DNA from: NVTR01 sp965237505
GTDB taxonomy: Bacteria > Pseudomonadota > Alphaproteobacteria > Rhodobacterales > Rhodobacteraceae
Direction: 5' to 3'
Length of the DNA: 64,000 nucleotides
Assembly (NCBI GenBank): GCA_965237505.1
Contig: CBDEFR010000009.1
Coordinates: forward strand, 1,736,001-1,800,000
The notes beneath the pieces are model-generated. The model did not search any database. It was not told the origin of the DNA and saw only the letters and a program-made list of their open reading frames with translations. This document shows positions 26,733 through 36,170 of this stretch, piece after piece. Within the stretch, counting starts at the first letter, position 1, and every line of letters starts with the position of its first letter. The position numbers and the translations under genes are program-made.

Positions 26733-27665
26733 ATGAGCACCAACATTCGACTTGCATTTGACAACCTCGAGGCCCGCGCCCAGGCATCTGCGGGCCCAGA
26801 TCCGTTGGACCGGATCATGTTGCACGATTACGTGGTCGAGGTCGAGATCGGTGCGTTTCAAGCCGAGCGCGGCACCACGCAGCGCGTTCGCTTCAATGTT
26901 CTGGTCGAAGTCCGCCCGCAGCAGGGGCCGGTGGATGACGATGTTGACCGGATATTGTCCTACGACACGATCACCGAAACGATCGGGCAAGAGCTGGCCG
27001 AAGAACGGCTGAACCTGCTGGAAACACTGGCCGAACGTGTTGCAGAGCGAATTCTGGTGGCTCCGCAAGCCGTGCGGGTTTTCATTCGGATTGAAAAACT
27101 TGACCGTGGGCCCGGCGCACTGGGGGTTGAGATTGTGCGCAGTCGGGATCCATCAGATCACACGCCAGCGCTTAGCGAACCCGGCGCGATGGTCCGCCCG
27201 CTGGTGGTGTTTTTTTCAAATGCTGCTATTGCGTCGCCCTTACTCACGGGCTGGATCGATGAACTGCAAGCCACCGGCAAGCCAGTTATCCTGTGTGTCG
27301 GTCCCGCAGAGGCCGACGCGCCGCAGTCGGCGGTTTCGCAGGTTCAGCGCAGAATCGATCTGTTGGCGATAGAACAGAATGCCTGGGTTCTGGCCGGGCG
27401 CGACCGCCGCTGCGTGGTCATGCAGAGCCGCACAGAGATCGACTGGGCCGCCCACAATTCCCAAATCGCGGTGTGGGCACCGGCCAAGATCGTGCTGGAT
27501 GCGATTGACGGATCAGCACCACACTCAACAGACGCTCTGGCGCTGGCCGCATGGTTCGCTGGCCAGGTCGACGGCACGAAATTGATTGTGGTTGGCGCGA
27601 AACCGCCATCTGGCCTTGATCTCCCGGTAACTGCGATCTCGCCGGACGCTTCCACGCTCCTCTGA
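26733..27665 (+). CDS. folB: Dihydroneopterin aldolase with a C-terminal extension
   Basis: FolB domain at about residues 22-140: HDYVVEVEIGAFQAERG, YDTITETI, LNLLETLAERVAERIL and IRIEKLDRGPGALGVEI with the catalytic Lys. It makes 6-hydroxymethyl-dihydropterin for folate synthesis. At 310 aa it is more than twice the usual 120. The extra C-terminal 165 residues (VVFFSNAAIAS..., VWAPAKIVLDAIDG, TKLIVVGAKPPSG) form a separate domain that I cannot name, a layout I believe recurs in roseobacters. It starts at ATG 26733 and is followed 39 bases later by folP. Confidence 0.88.
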   Translation: MSTNIRLAFDNLEARAQASAGPDPLDRIMLHDYVVEVEIGAFQAERGTTQRVRFNVLVEVRPQQGPVDDDVDRILSYDTITETIGQELAEERLNLLETLAERVAERILVAPQAVRVFIRIEKLDRGPGALGVEIVRSRDPSDHTPALSEPGAMVRPLVVFFSNAAIASPLLTGWIDELQATGKPVILCVGPAEADAPQSAVSQVQRRIDLLAIEQNAWVLAGRDRRCVVMQSRTEIDWAAHNSQIAVWAPAKIVLDAIDGSAPHSTDALALAAWFAGQVDGTKLIVVGAKPPSGLDLPVTAISPDASTLL

Positions 27666-27704
27666 GCCTTGCCAAGCCCCGCACGATCACCGATAGCCAC
27701 GACC

Positions 27705-28718
27705 ATGACGAGCTATTATCGAGCCATAACGCAGTTTGATCTGGCCCGCCCGCCCGGTGCCCTGCCGATCGCCGACGGCTGGTGCTGGTTTGACCGTGTT
27801 GAACAGATTGAGCGAGGCGGTGCACGCCGGTTGATACATGCAAGTGAGGTGCCACAAAGCGTTTCTCAGTCAATTTCTGCCCCGCGAGCGGCGATGGCCG
27901 GGCTTGCGATGGACTGCCCGCGCCTGATGGGGATTTTGAACGTCACGCCGGACAGTTTTTCTGATGGCGGGCTATTTGACAGCGACGCGGCCGCGATAAG
28001 CCATGCCCGCGACATGATCCAAAATGGCGCCGACATTATCGACATCGGCGGCGAAAGCACTCGCCCCGGCGCAGATTTCGTCTCTGCCGATCTGGAGATC
28101 GAGCGCACGGTTCCGGTAATTCAATCGATTCGAAATGGTGGCACGGTTCCGGTATCAATTGACACCCGCAAAGGCGATGTGGCCCGCGCGGCATTGGCTG
28201 CAGGTGCGTCAATGGTCAATGATGTATCGGCCCTTAGCTATGACGCGGAACTATCTGAAATCATTGCCAACGCCGACGTGCCGATCTGCTTGATGCACAC
28301 CCAGGGAGATCCGAAAACCATGCAGGACAGTCCGGAATATGAGGATGTACTACTGGATGTATATGACTATCTGGCATCCCGTTTAGAAGCCGCAATTTCC
28401 GCCGGTATCGCGCGCGCAAACATCATCATCGATCCTGGCATCGGGTTTGGCAAGACGCTGGCTGACAATCTTGCGCTACTGCGCGGTTTAAGCCTGTTTC
28501 ACAGCCTCGGTTGTTCGATCATGCTAGGCGCGTCGCGCAAACGTTTCATCGGAACCCTTGGCGACGCGCCGGAGGCGCGCAGCCGACTGCCGGGCTCACT
28601 TGCCGTCGCGCTGGCGGGCATCGCTCAGGGGGTGCAGATCACCCGGGTTCATGATATTGCGCAGATGCGACAGGCGCTCACACTTTGGGCCGCTGCGACC
28701 GGCGTGAGGCTACAGTGA
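27705..28718 (+). CDS. folP: Dihydropteroate synthase
   Basis: Condenses 6-hydroxymethyl-dihydropterin pyrophosphate with p-aminobenzoate; sulfonamide target. 337 aa, with an extra N-terminal segment of about 75 residues before the TIM barrel. Motifs: MGILNVTPDSFSDGG, GADIIDIGGESTRPGA, DPGIGFGKTLADN and GASRKRFIGTLG. It follows folB and overlaps glmM by one base (TGATG), so the three genes form an operon. Confidence 0.96.
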   Translation: MTSYYRAITQFDLARPPGALPIADGWCWFDRVEQIERGGARRLIHASEVPQSVSQSISAPRAAMAGLAMDCPRLMGILNVTPDSFSDGGLFDSDAAAISHARDMIQNGADIIDIGGESTRPGADFVSADLEIERTVPVIQSIRNGGTVPVSIDTRKGDVARAALAAGASMVNDVSALSYDAELSEIIANADVPICLMHTQGDPKTMQDSPEYEDVLLDVYDYLASRLEAAISAGIARANIIIDPGIGFGKTLADNLALLRGLSLFHSLGCSIMLGASRKRFIGTLGDAPEARSRLPGSLAVALAGIAQGVQITRVHDIAQMRQALTLWAAATGVRLQ

Positions 28719-30070
28719 TGGCAGACAGGCTTTTTGGAACCGACGGCGTGCGCGGGCAGGCCAATGCCTATCCAATGACCGCAGATATGGCGCTGCGCCT
28801 CGGTGCCGCCGCCGGGCGCTATTTCCGGCGCGACGGCTCTAACGTGCACCGTGTGGTCATCGGCAAAGACACCCGTCTTTCTGGTTATATGCTGGAAAAC
28901 GCGCTGACGGCAGGGTTTTGCTCGACCGGCCTCAATGTGTTCCTGCTTGGCCCGGTGCCGACACCTGCTGTTGGTATGCTGACAACGTCCATGCGCGCAG
29001 ATGTGGGAGTGATGATCTCGGCCAGCCACAATCCGCATCATGACAACGGCATAAAGTTTTTTGGCCCCGACGGGTTCAAGCTGTCTGATGAAGCCGAAGC
29101 GGAAATTGAAAATATGGTCCACACCGGAGTGGACACGGTGCAGGCAGGGAATATTGGCCGCGCCGAGCGGATCGACGATGGCAGGTTTCGTTACAACGAG
29201 CGCGTCAAGTCCACATTGCCGCCAGGCCAAAACCTTTCGGGTTTAAAGATCGTGATTGATTGTGCCAATGGTGCGGCCTACCGAAACGCGCCGCAGGCGC
29301 TTTGGGAGCTGGGGGCAGAGGTTGTTGGCATTGGTATCTCGCCCGACGGGTTCAACATCAACCACGATTGCGGCTCGACCAACACGGCGCTGGCCGCCGA
29401 AACCGTGGTGAGTCATGGCGCGGATCTCGGGATATGTCTGGATGGTGACGCTGACCGCGTTATGATCATCGACGAGGCTGGCCGCGTTGCCGACGGCGAC
29501 CAGATCATGGCGCTTTTTGCCACGCGATGGAAGGCGCAGGGACGTCTGAACGGCAATGCATTGGTGGCCACGGTGATGTCAAACCTTGGTCTGGAGCGGT
29601 ATCTGCAACGCCACCGCATCGGGCTGGTACGCACCGCAGTGGGCGACCGTTACGTCGTTGAACGGATGCGCCAGGGTGGCTTTAACCTTGGCGGCGAGCA
29701 ATCGGGCCATATTATCATGACCGACTATGCAACCACCGGCGATGGCTTGCTGGCGGGTCTGCAGTTTCTTGCGGCGATGGTTGAAACCGGGAAACCAGCA
29801 TCAGAGCTTTCAAAGTCCTTTGATACGGTGCCGCAACGGCTCAGAAATGTGCACTTTGAAGCGGGACAGAACCCGCTGGCCTCCGATGCGGTCAAATCTG
29901 CAACGTCGCAGGCCGAATCCAGCCTGGCCGGTCTCGGGCGATTGCTGATCCGGCCGTCTGGGACAGAGCCTTTGATCCGGGTGATGGCGGAATGCGAGGA
30001 TGAGGCGATCATGATCGCCGCAGTGGACCAGGTTGTCGCCGCGATCGAGGCTGCAACTGGCGAGGGCTAG
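28718..30070 (+). CDS. glmM: Phosphoglucosamine mutase
   Basis: Converts glucosamine-6-P to glucosamine-1-P for UDP-GlcNAc, the precursor of peptidoglycan and lipid A (and so feeds the lpx genes at the start of the window). 450 aa from ATG 28718. The active-site Ser is in MISASHNPHHDNGIKFFG, the metal loop in CLDGDADRVMI, the sugar loop in GGEQSGHIIM, and the phosphate-binding RPSGTEPLIRVM lies near the end. Coupled to folP, convergent with ilvC. Confidence 0.97.
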   Translation: MADRLFGTDGVRGQANAYPMTADMALRLGAAAGRYFRRDGSNVHRVVIGKDTRLSGYMLENALTAGFCSTGLNVFLLGPVPTPAVGMLTTSMRADVGVMISASHNPHHDNGIKFFGPDGFKLSDEAEAEIENMVHTGVDTVQAGNIGRAERIDDGRFRYNERVKSTLPPGQNLSGLKIVIDCANGAAYRNAPQALWELGAEVVGIGISPDGFNINHDCGSTNTALAAETVVSHGADLGICLDGDADRVMIIDEAGRVADGDQIMALFATRWKAQGRLNGNALVATVMSNLGLERYLQRHRIGLVRTAVGDRYVVERMRQGGFNLGGEQSGHIIMTDYATTGDGLLAGLQFLAAMVETGKPASELSKSFDTVPQRLRNVHFEAGQNPLASDAVKSATSQAESSLAGLGRLLIRPSGTEPLIRVMAECEDEAIMIAAVDQVVAAIEAATGEG

Positions 30071-30112
30071 TTCGATCCTCAACGAGCGACCACCGGTCGG
30101 GCCGAAACGCAT

Positions 30113-31135
30113 CTAGTTCTTGGCCTGATCCACGAGCCTACCAGTAGAAATCCACGGCATCATGTCGCGCAGTCGCCGGCCGACGTCTTCGATCTGGTGG
30201 GCGTCGTTGCGCCGCCGCGTGGCCTTGAAAAACGGCCCGCCGACGCTGTTTTCCTGCATGAAATCACGCACGAACGCGCCGCTTTGAATGTCTTCCAAAA
30301 TGGCTTTCATCCGGGCCTTGGTTTCCACATACGGCAACACCCGCGGGCCGCTGACGTATTCGCCGTATTCAGCGGTGTTTGAGATCGAGTAATTCATGTT
30401 GGCAATGCCGCCTTCGTAGATCAGGTCGACGATCAGTTTGACCTCGTGCAGGCATTCGAAATAGGCCATTTCGGGCGCGTATCCGGCCTCGACCAAGGTC
30501 TCAAATCCCATTCGGATCAGCTCGATCAGGCCGCCGCAAAGCACCGCTTGTTCGCCAAACAGGTCGGTCTCGCATTCTTCGCGAAAGTTGGTTTCGATGA
30601 TACCCGAACGGCCGCCGCCGATGGCCGAACAATAGCTGAGCCCGATCTCCAGGGCTTTGCCGCTGGCGTCATTGTCCACGGCCACAAGGCAGGGCACACC
30701 GCCGCCCTTGACGAATTCGCCGCGCACCGTGTGGCCAGGGCCTTTGGGAGCCATCATGATCACGTCAACGCCAGGTTTTGCGTTGATGAGACGGAAGTGA
30801 ATATTCAACCCATGAGCGAAGGCAATCGCCGCTCCATCGCGCAGATTGTCGTGGACGTATTTGCTGTAAGTCTCTGCCTGCAACTCGTCCGGCATGGTGA
30901 ACATCAGCAGATCACACCACGCTGCCGCCTCGGCCAACCCCATGACTTTCAGGCCTTCGTCTTCGGCTTTCCTGGTCGAGGCAGAGCCTTCGCGCAGAGC
31001 CACCACAAGGTTTTTTGCGCCGCTGTCTCGCAGGTTCAACGCATGGGCATGACCCTGGCTGCCATAGCCGAGAATGGCAACTTTCTTGTCTTTGATCAGA
31101 TTGATATCGCAGTCACGATCATAATAAACGCGCAT
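30113..31135 (-). CDS. ilvC: Ketol-acid reductoisomerase, class I
   Basis: NADPH- and Mg-dependent second step of valine, leucine and isoleucine synthesis. 340 aa, class I length. Rossmann motif VAILGYGSQGHAHALNLRDSG at the N-terminus; knotted C-terminal domain with ETDLFGEQAVLCGGL (metal-binding Asp/Glu) and EYGEYVSGPR. It is divergent from two Lrp-type regulators that may control it. Confidence 0.97.
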   Translation of the reverse strand: MRVYYDRDCDINLIKDKKVAILGYGSQGHAHALNLRDSGAKNLVVALREGSASTRKAEDEGLKVMGLAEAAAWCDLLMFTMPDELQAETYSKYVHDNLRDGAAIAFAHGLNIHFRLINAKPGVDVIMMAPKGPGHTVRGEFVKGGGVPCLVAVDNDASGKALEIGLSYCSAIGGGRSGIIETNFREECETDLFGEQAVLCGGLIELIRMGFETLVEAGYAPEMAYFECLHEVKLIVDLIYEGGIANMNYSISNTAEYGEYVSGPRVLPYVETKARMKAILEDIQSGAFVRDFMQENSVGGPFFKATRRRNDAHQIEDVGRRLRDMMPWISTGRLVDQAKN

Positions 31136-31269
31136 TATTTGGTCCTTTCATATCGGTTGGAATTATTGCCAAAGTAATCTGGTTTTCCCGATCTGTGAGA
31201 GATTTATTGACAGATATATCCAAGTATCGCAAAAATTAATGCACAAATCTGTAGATATACTAAAAATTC
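31136..31269. promoter_or_regulatory. AT-rich divergent promoter region between ilvC and the Lrp pair
   Basis: 134 bases, far more AT-rich than its surroundings. It holds a TTGACA at 31207-31212 and an imperfect dyad (ACAGATATATC at 31211-31221, and AATCTGTAGATATA at 31246-31259). This fits an Lrp-type binding site serving both directions. No clear -10 was found at proper spacing, so the exact promoters are unassigned. Confidence 0.45.
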
Positions 31270-31725
31270 ATGCTCACCGACTCTGACCGCCGCCTGCTGC
31301 GCCAATTGCTTGCCGAGCCTGACCAAACCGTGTCGGAGATTGCTGAACGCTGCGCAATGACCTCGGCAACTGCCGGGCGCCGTCTGGAGCGGCTGCGGGT
31401 GCTGGGAGTGCTGAGAGGCCAGTCCGCCAGGATCAATTGGCAGGCCTTAGGATATTCGGTGAAGGTTTCATTAAGGTTTACGCTCGACAAAACCAACGCC
31501 CGGGCATTCGACGAGTTTCTGACCGAGGCGCGAAAAGTGCCCGAGGTCATTGAGATTCAAACATTTCTTGGACGCGTCGATGTGCGGCTTGCGGTCATCG
31601 CGCGGGGCATGGCGCATTATCAGGACATCTACCGATCGCGCATATTGACGCTGCCGCATATCGCCGACATTGAGGCACTGATGCATGTGGCGACAATCAA
31701 ATCCGTCGCGGCACTGCCGATATGA
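31270..31725 (+). CDS. Lrp/AsnC family transcriptional regulator (first of pair)
   Basis: 151 aa: N-terminal helix-turn-helix (RLLRQLLAEPDQTVSEIAER, then MTSATAGRRLERL) and C-terminal RAM effector-binding domain (about 70-150, VPEVIEIQTFLGRVDVRLAV). Amino acid-responsive regulator, probably octameric or dimeric. Starts 134 bases from ilvC on the opposite strand and overlaps the next regulator by 4 bases. Regulation of ilvC is inferred from position only. Confidence 0.9.
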   Translation: MLTDSDRRLLRQLLAEPDQTVSEIAERCAMTSATAGRRLERLRVLGVLRGQSARINWQALGYSVKVSLRFTLDKTNARAFDEFLTEARKVPEVIEIQTFLGRVDVRLAVIARGMAHYQDIYRSRILTLPHIADIEALMHVATIKSVAALPI

Positions 31726-32180
31726 TCGATCTTGATAGCATAGATCGCAAGATGTTGCGCGCGCTTTTCGACGATGCCACCACCAGCGCCGGCGAGCTTG
31801 GAAGGCGGTTTGGCCTGTCCCAGCCCGCCGCCTGGCGGCGTATCAGGCGGTTGCGCGACGCCGGCGTTTTGCGCGGCCGGCGGATTGAACTGAACCTAGA
31901 GAGGCTGGGATTTGGCGTCACGGTCTTTCTGGGTGTCAAACTGGCCACCAAGGGCCGCGTCAGCCTGGAAGATTTTGAGCGCGCCGTCAGCGCTATTCCA
32001 GAGGTGCAGACGGTCGAGCATGTGTTGGGATTGTATGATTATCGCTTGCGCGTTGTTGCCCGCGACCTTGCCGATTTTGAACGTGTCTTGCGCCGCCGCA
32101 TCATGACGCTGCCGGGTGCCGGAAATGTCGAGGCTAATGTCCTGTTAAGTGAGGAACGCCTGGCTGGCCCGATCGGTTGA
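31722..32180 (+). CDS. Lrp/AsnC family transcriptional regulator (second of pair)
   Basis: 152 aa with the same layout as the preceding gene: helix-turn-helix (IDRKMLRALFDDATTSAGEL, RFGLSQPAAWRRIRRLRDAG) and RAM domain (IPEVQTVEHVLGLYDYRLRV). ATGA overlap with the first regulator means coupled translation, so the two may form a heteromer. Sequences differ enough that this is an old duplication. Confidence 0.9.
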   Translation: MIDLDSIDRKMLRALFDDATTSAGELGRRFGLSQPAAWRRIRRLRDAGVLRGRRIELNLERLGFGVTVFLGVKLATKGRVSLEDFERAVSAIPEVQTVEHVLGLYDYRLRVVARDLADFERVLRRRIMTLPGAGNVEANVLLSEERLAGPIG

Positions 32181-32268
32181 ACCTGGTTCAAGTGTCGGTT
32201 TGAGCATTGCCATTCAGGGCCGCAGTTGTAGGCTCGCCACAACAAATCCGGCAATTTCGGGGGACGTC

Positions 32269-33405
32269 ATGCCTGCGCTCAGAAACGACATCGATCCTGA
32301 CGGCCTTTTGGAATATTCGGTCGTATTCACCGATCGCTCGCTCAATCACATGAGCGCCGTGTTTCAACAGGTGATGCGCGATATTCATGACAATCTGTGC
32401 GCGGTTTACTGCGCCGACACCGCGGTCGTGGTTCCCGGTGGCGGCACTTTTGCGATGGAGGCCGTGGCGCGACAGTTTGCGACCGGAAAGAACGCCCTGG
32501 TCATTCGAAACGGCTGGTTTTCTTACCGCTGGAGCCAGATTTTTGAGGCCGGATCAATTGCAACCGATGAGGTCGTGATGAAGGCCCGCCGCACCGGCAA
32601 CGCCCCTGATGCGCCGTTCGCGCCGACCCCGGTTCAGGAGGTTGTCGAGCGCATCCTTTCGGACAAGCCGGATGTGGTATTTGCACCGCATGTCGAGACC
32701 GCATCGGGAATTATCCTGCCCGACGACTACATTGGCGCGGTCGCGGGCGCGGTGCATCAAGTTGGCGGGCTGTTCGTGCTGGATTGCATCGCCTCGGGTT
32801 GCGTATGGATTGATATGAAGGCACTTGGTGTGGATGTTTTGATTTCTGCCCCGCAAAAGGGCTGGTCGGCGCAGCCCTGCGCCGGATTGGTGATGATGAG
32901 CGGGGCGGCAACCGGACGCGCACATGCGGCTCGATCAACCAGCTTTGCTGTGGATCTGGGCAAATGGATGTCGATAATGCAGGCCTACACCGGCGGCGGC
33001 CACGCCTATCATGCTACCCTGCCTACGGATGCCTTGCGCGCGTTTCGCGACACAATGCTGGAATCCAAGGCCTATGGGTTTGACAAGCTGAAACAAGCGC
33101 AGTGGGAACAAGGTGCGCGCGTGCGGGCTGTGCTGGCGGCGCGCGGGGTGAAATCGGTGGCGGCGGACGGATATGGCGCGCCGGGCGTGGTGGTCAGCTT
33201 TACCGATGATCCCGATATTCAGACCGGCAAGAAATTCTCCGGGCTAGGTATGCAAATTGCGGCCGGGGTGCCGCTGATGTGCGATGAGGGACCCGATTAT
33301 CGCAGTTTCCGGCTTGGATTGTTCGGGCTGGACAAACTTTACGATGTAGACGCCAGCCTGTTGCGGCTGGAAAATGTGCTGGACAAGATCATTCCGTATA
33401 CTTGA
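32269..33405 (+). CDS. Class V-like PLP-dependent aminotransferase
   Basis: 378 aa from ATG 32269. Fold type I PLP enzyme: FVLDCIASGCVWIDMKALGVD includes the PLP-ring Asp, and VLISAPQKGWSAQPCAG has the Schiff-base Lys. Residues PGGGTFAMEAVARQFA near position 57 bind the phosphate. It resembles alanine-glyoxylate / serine-pyruvate aminotransferases, but the substrate cannot be fixed. It follows the Lrp pair after 88 bases on the same strand and may be their target. Confidence 0.78.
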   Translation: MPALRNDIDPDGLLEYSVVFTDRSLNHMSAVFQQVMRDIHDNLCAVYCADTAVVVPGGGTFAMEAVARQFATGKNALVIRNGWFSYRWSQIFEAGSIATDEVVMKARRTGNAPDAPFAPTPVQEVVERILSDKPDVVFAPHVETASGIILPDDYIGAVAGAVHQVGGLFVLDCIASGCVWIDMKALGVDVLISAPQKGWSAQPCAGLVMMSGAATGRAHAARSTSFAVDLGKWMSIMQAYTGGGHAYHATLPTDALRAFRDTMLESKAYGFDKLKQAQWEQGARVRAVLAARGVKSVAADGYGAPGVVVSFTDDPDIQTGKKFSGLGMQIAAGVPLMCDEGPDYRSFRLGLFGLDKLYDVDASLLRLENVLDKIIPYT

Positions 33406-33504
33406 AATCCTATGCGTTGATGGCATGGCCGCATCGGGCGGGTCACCCTAAATTTTGCGAAAATTTCGTGCCTCTGGCGAGAATATTTCGGCAAGAAAGA
33501 AGCC

Positions 33505-34703
33505 TTACAGCGGGCCCATGCCGACGCGCATCAATGCGCGGCGCAGCGGTTGAATGTCATGCACAGCCTTCAACCCGGCTAGGCGAAGCGATTGCAGCCC
33601 GATGTCGCCGGACCGAGTTACGCGGTTAAACAGATCAATCACCCGGACGCGGTTGGCGATGTCGCGGCGGCGGGCGCGGTCATACCTATCCAGCATGACC
33701 CGGCCGCCAATCGCCTGCGGGTATGTCTGCGCCGCCTGCAACAGTGCGGCCACGTCATTCAGCGACGTGTTCAACCCCTGTGCTCCAATCGGCGGCAAGA
33801 CATGCGCTGCTTCGGCGATCAGGGCTGTGCGCAATCCGGTCAGGCGCGCCGCGCGCTGCGATATGATCGGCCACACCGCGCGGGCGCTGGCAAGTTCCAA
33901 CGGTCCGAAAAGATTGGCCGAGCGTCGCGTCATTTCGGCGTTGAACGCTTCAACAGCCAGATTGGCCAGATCAACAGTTGTAGGTCCGGGGTTCATCCAG
34001 ACAATCGCCGAGGCCGACTTGCCGTCCAGATCGGCCAACGGCACCATCGTAAAAGGCCCGCCGCGGTGGTAAATTTCGGTGCTGATATTTCGTGGCCGTG
34101 GACATGAGTGGCTGTGAATGCCAGTGATTTCTGGCCGTAGCGTGTAGTTTGACAACTGATGCCGACGGCGTCACGGACCGCGGAATTGCGACCATCGGCT
34201 CCGATTACCAATTGCGCACCAATCTGGGTTCGACTGCTCAGCGTTACGATGGCACCTGTGGTGCGGGTCAGCAAGTTGCGAAATCCGGTGCCAAAACGCA
34301 GGTCGACGTTTGGTTGCTTGGCAAGATGGCTCAGCACCTCTTGCCGGATCATCCAGTTCAGGAAAGTCCAGCCCAGCGGCCCGCCGCCCATATCGTCTGC
34401 GCGAAACACCCGCTCAGCGCGCGCCTGTGGCGGCTCGCCCGCTGTATCGACGATGCGCAGGGCCTGCAAAGGCACGGCGTGGCGGGCAAAAGCGGGCCAG
34501 AGTCCGATCTCTTCAAAAAGCGCCCGTGCCGGACGCAGAAACGCCGTGGAGCGCAGATCGCTTTGGCCCAAAGACCCGTCTGTCTTGGGTTGCGCCGGGT
34601 CGACCAGCAAGACCGAATGACCAGCGTGGCCAAAGGCCGCTGCTGCTGTCAGACCGGCAAGCCCACCGCCGCAAATCAGGACGTCCACCGTTCGTCGTTT
34701 CAT
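33505..34703 (-). pseudogene. UbiH/UbiF-type FAD monooxygenase, frameshifted
   Basis: Ubiquinone-biosynthesis type flavin hydroxylase. N-terminal half (from 34703) has the FAD motif VLICGGGLAGLTAAAAFGHAG and GADGRNSAVRD, ending out of frame after FTATHVHGHE. The C-terminal half continues one frame over with ISTEIYHRGGPFTMVPLADL, then AHVLPPIGAQGLNTSLND (the family GD/PP..GQG block). Restoring one A in the AAA at 34088-34090 (TTT on the plus strand) gives HENISTEIYH and a protein of about 400 aa. Overlaps the HAD gene by 4 bases at its start. Genuine lesion or sequencing error cannot be separated here. Confidence 0.85.
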
Positions 34704-35389
34704 CGAAGCCTCATAGTTTCGTCACCGGGCTGGGGAAAGTGCGCTTTTCCAATCTGCGACAGAAAATTCGCCAAATCGCTGGTGTGAAAGTGAATATGCG
34801 CGGCCGGTTGCGGCACTGCCGCGACGTGGACGGTCCGCATACCCATGTCGTTCGGCGCATCCAGATTGCGCGCCTCATCTTCGAACATTGCGCTGTTGCG
34901 GGCTTCAATTCCGGCAACGGCAAAGATTGCCTCATAGGCCGCCCGGCTCGGTTTGGGCAGAAAACCCGCGTGCTCGATGCCAAACACCGCGTCAAAGACA
35001 TTGTCCAGGCCACACGCAGCAAGGACGCGATTGGCATAGGGCGCACAGCCGTTGGTGTAGACAAACTTGCGCCCTGGAAGAGCGGCAATCTGGGCTGCAA
35101 GCACGGGGTCTGGTTGCAGGTGGCTCAGATCGATGTCGTGGACCTCGTTCAGATAGGGGCCGGGGTCGACATCATGTTCTGCCATAAGCCCGGCCAGCGT
35201 CGTGCCGTAGGCCTGCCAATAGTGTCGGCGCAGGTGATTGGCCTCAGCCCGCGCCACGTTAAGTGCGGACATGACCCAGTTCGTCATCCTGACTTCGATC
35301 TGGTCAAACAGCCGCACCTCTGGCGGGTAAAGTGTATTGTCTAGGTCAAAGACCCAGGCGCGAACATCGCTGAAATGTTGGGTCGGCAT
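34700..35389 (-). CDS. HAD-family pyrimidine 5'-nucleotidase-like phosphatase
   Basis: 229 aa with all four HAD motifs: WVFDLDNTLYPPE (nucleophile Asp), KFVYTNGCAPYA (motif II Thr), FLPKPSRAAYE (motif III Lys) and SAMFEDEARNLDAPNDMG (motif IV). This pattern fits the Sdt1/YjjG-like pyrimidine 5'-nucleotidase group. It ends in an ATGA overlap with the UbiH-type gene, so both are co-transcribed; divergent from the GntR regulator. Confidence 0.88.
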   Translation of the reverse strand: MPTQHFSDVRAWVFDLDNTLYPPEVRLFDQIEVRMTNWVMSALNVARAEANHLRRHYWQAYGTTLAGLMAEHDVDPGPYLNEVHDIDLSHLQPDPVLAAQIAALPGRKFVYTNGCAPYANRVLAACGLDNVFDAVFGIEHAGFLPKPSRAAYEAIFAVAGIEARNSAMFEDEARNLDAPNDMGMRTVHVAAVPQPAAHIHFHTSDLANFLSQIGKAHFPQPGDETMRLR

Positions 35390-35522
35390 GGGTGCAGGTT
35401 AGTCGCGATCATCGCAGCAGAAAACCTGAAAGTTTCGGGCATGTGGCAGGGCAAGTCTGGCTCTTGCCTTGATTGCGGCGGTGGCCAGCGATTAGGGTTT
35501 AACAACGCAACGGAGAGTGGTG

Positions 35523-36170
35523 ATGAATCAACCAAAGACTGGCCAGAAGGATGCCTATCAGCTTATCCTGGAGGCGATCGACATTGGCAGTTACAAACCC
35601 GGCGACCGCCTGGTTGAAAGTGAACTGGCAGAGCGATTTGGGGTGTCACGGACGCCGATCCGCGAGGCACTGCAACGGCTGGAAACCCAATCGCTGCTGG
35701 CCCGTGATGGGCGCAGTCTGATCGTCGCCTCGCTGGATCACAATCAGTTGGCAGAACTTTACGTCGTGCGCACCGAATTGGAAGGGCTGGCGGCACGCCT
35801 GGCCGCCAAACACGCCACCCCCGAAGAAGTTCGGGTGCTGCGCGACATGATCAAGGACGATCGCAAAATCGTCGGTGATCCAGACGCATTGTCGCGCGCC
35901 AACCGGAGGTTTCACCGGCAGTTTCATCTGGCGTCGCATAACCGGTATTTAGTGCAGCAGCTGAATCTCGTGCACCGCTCAATGGCGCTTTTGGCGACGA
36001 CATCACTGGCGGTGGAGGGTCGCGGCGAGGCAGCGCTGGCGGAACACGAAAATATTGTGTCGGCGATCAAGATTGGCGACGGAGATGGCGCACGCGAGGC
36101 GCTCAGGGCCCATATTTCGCAGGCCTATGTGACCCGCCTTAAGATTGACGCTGAAAGCGGACGCGATTAG
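35523..36170 (+). CDS. GntR family regulator, FadR/FCD subfamily
   Basis: 215 aa. ATG 35523 follows GGAGAG; a GTG two codons upstream is possible. N-terminal winged helix (SYKPGDRLVESELAERFGVS, RTPIREALQRLETQ) and C-terminal all-helical FCD domain (about 85-205) with HRQFHLASHN and EHENIVSAI carrying metal-binding His. Ligand unknown. Its stop overlaps the convergent glycosyltransferase by four bases. Confidence 0.9.
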   Translation: MNQPKTGQKDAYQLILEAIDIGSYKPGDRLVESELAERFGVSRTPIREALQRLETQSLLARDGRSLIVASLDHNQLAELYVVRTELEGLAARLAAKHATPEEVRVLRDMIKDDRKIVGDPDALSRANRRFHRQFHLASHNRYLVQQLNLVHRSMALLATTSLAVEGRGEAALAEHENIVSAIKIGDGDGAREALRAHISQAYVTRLKIDAESGRD

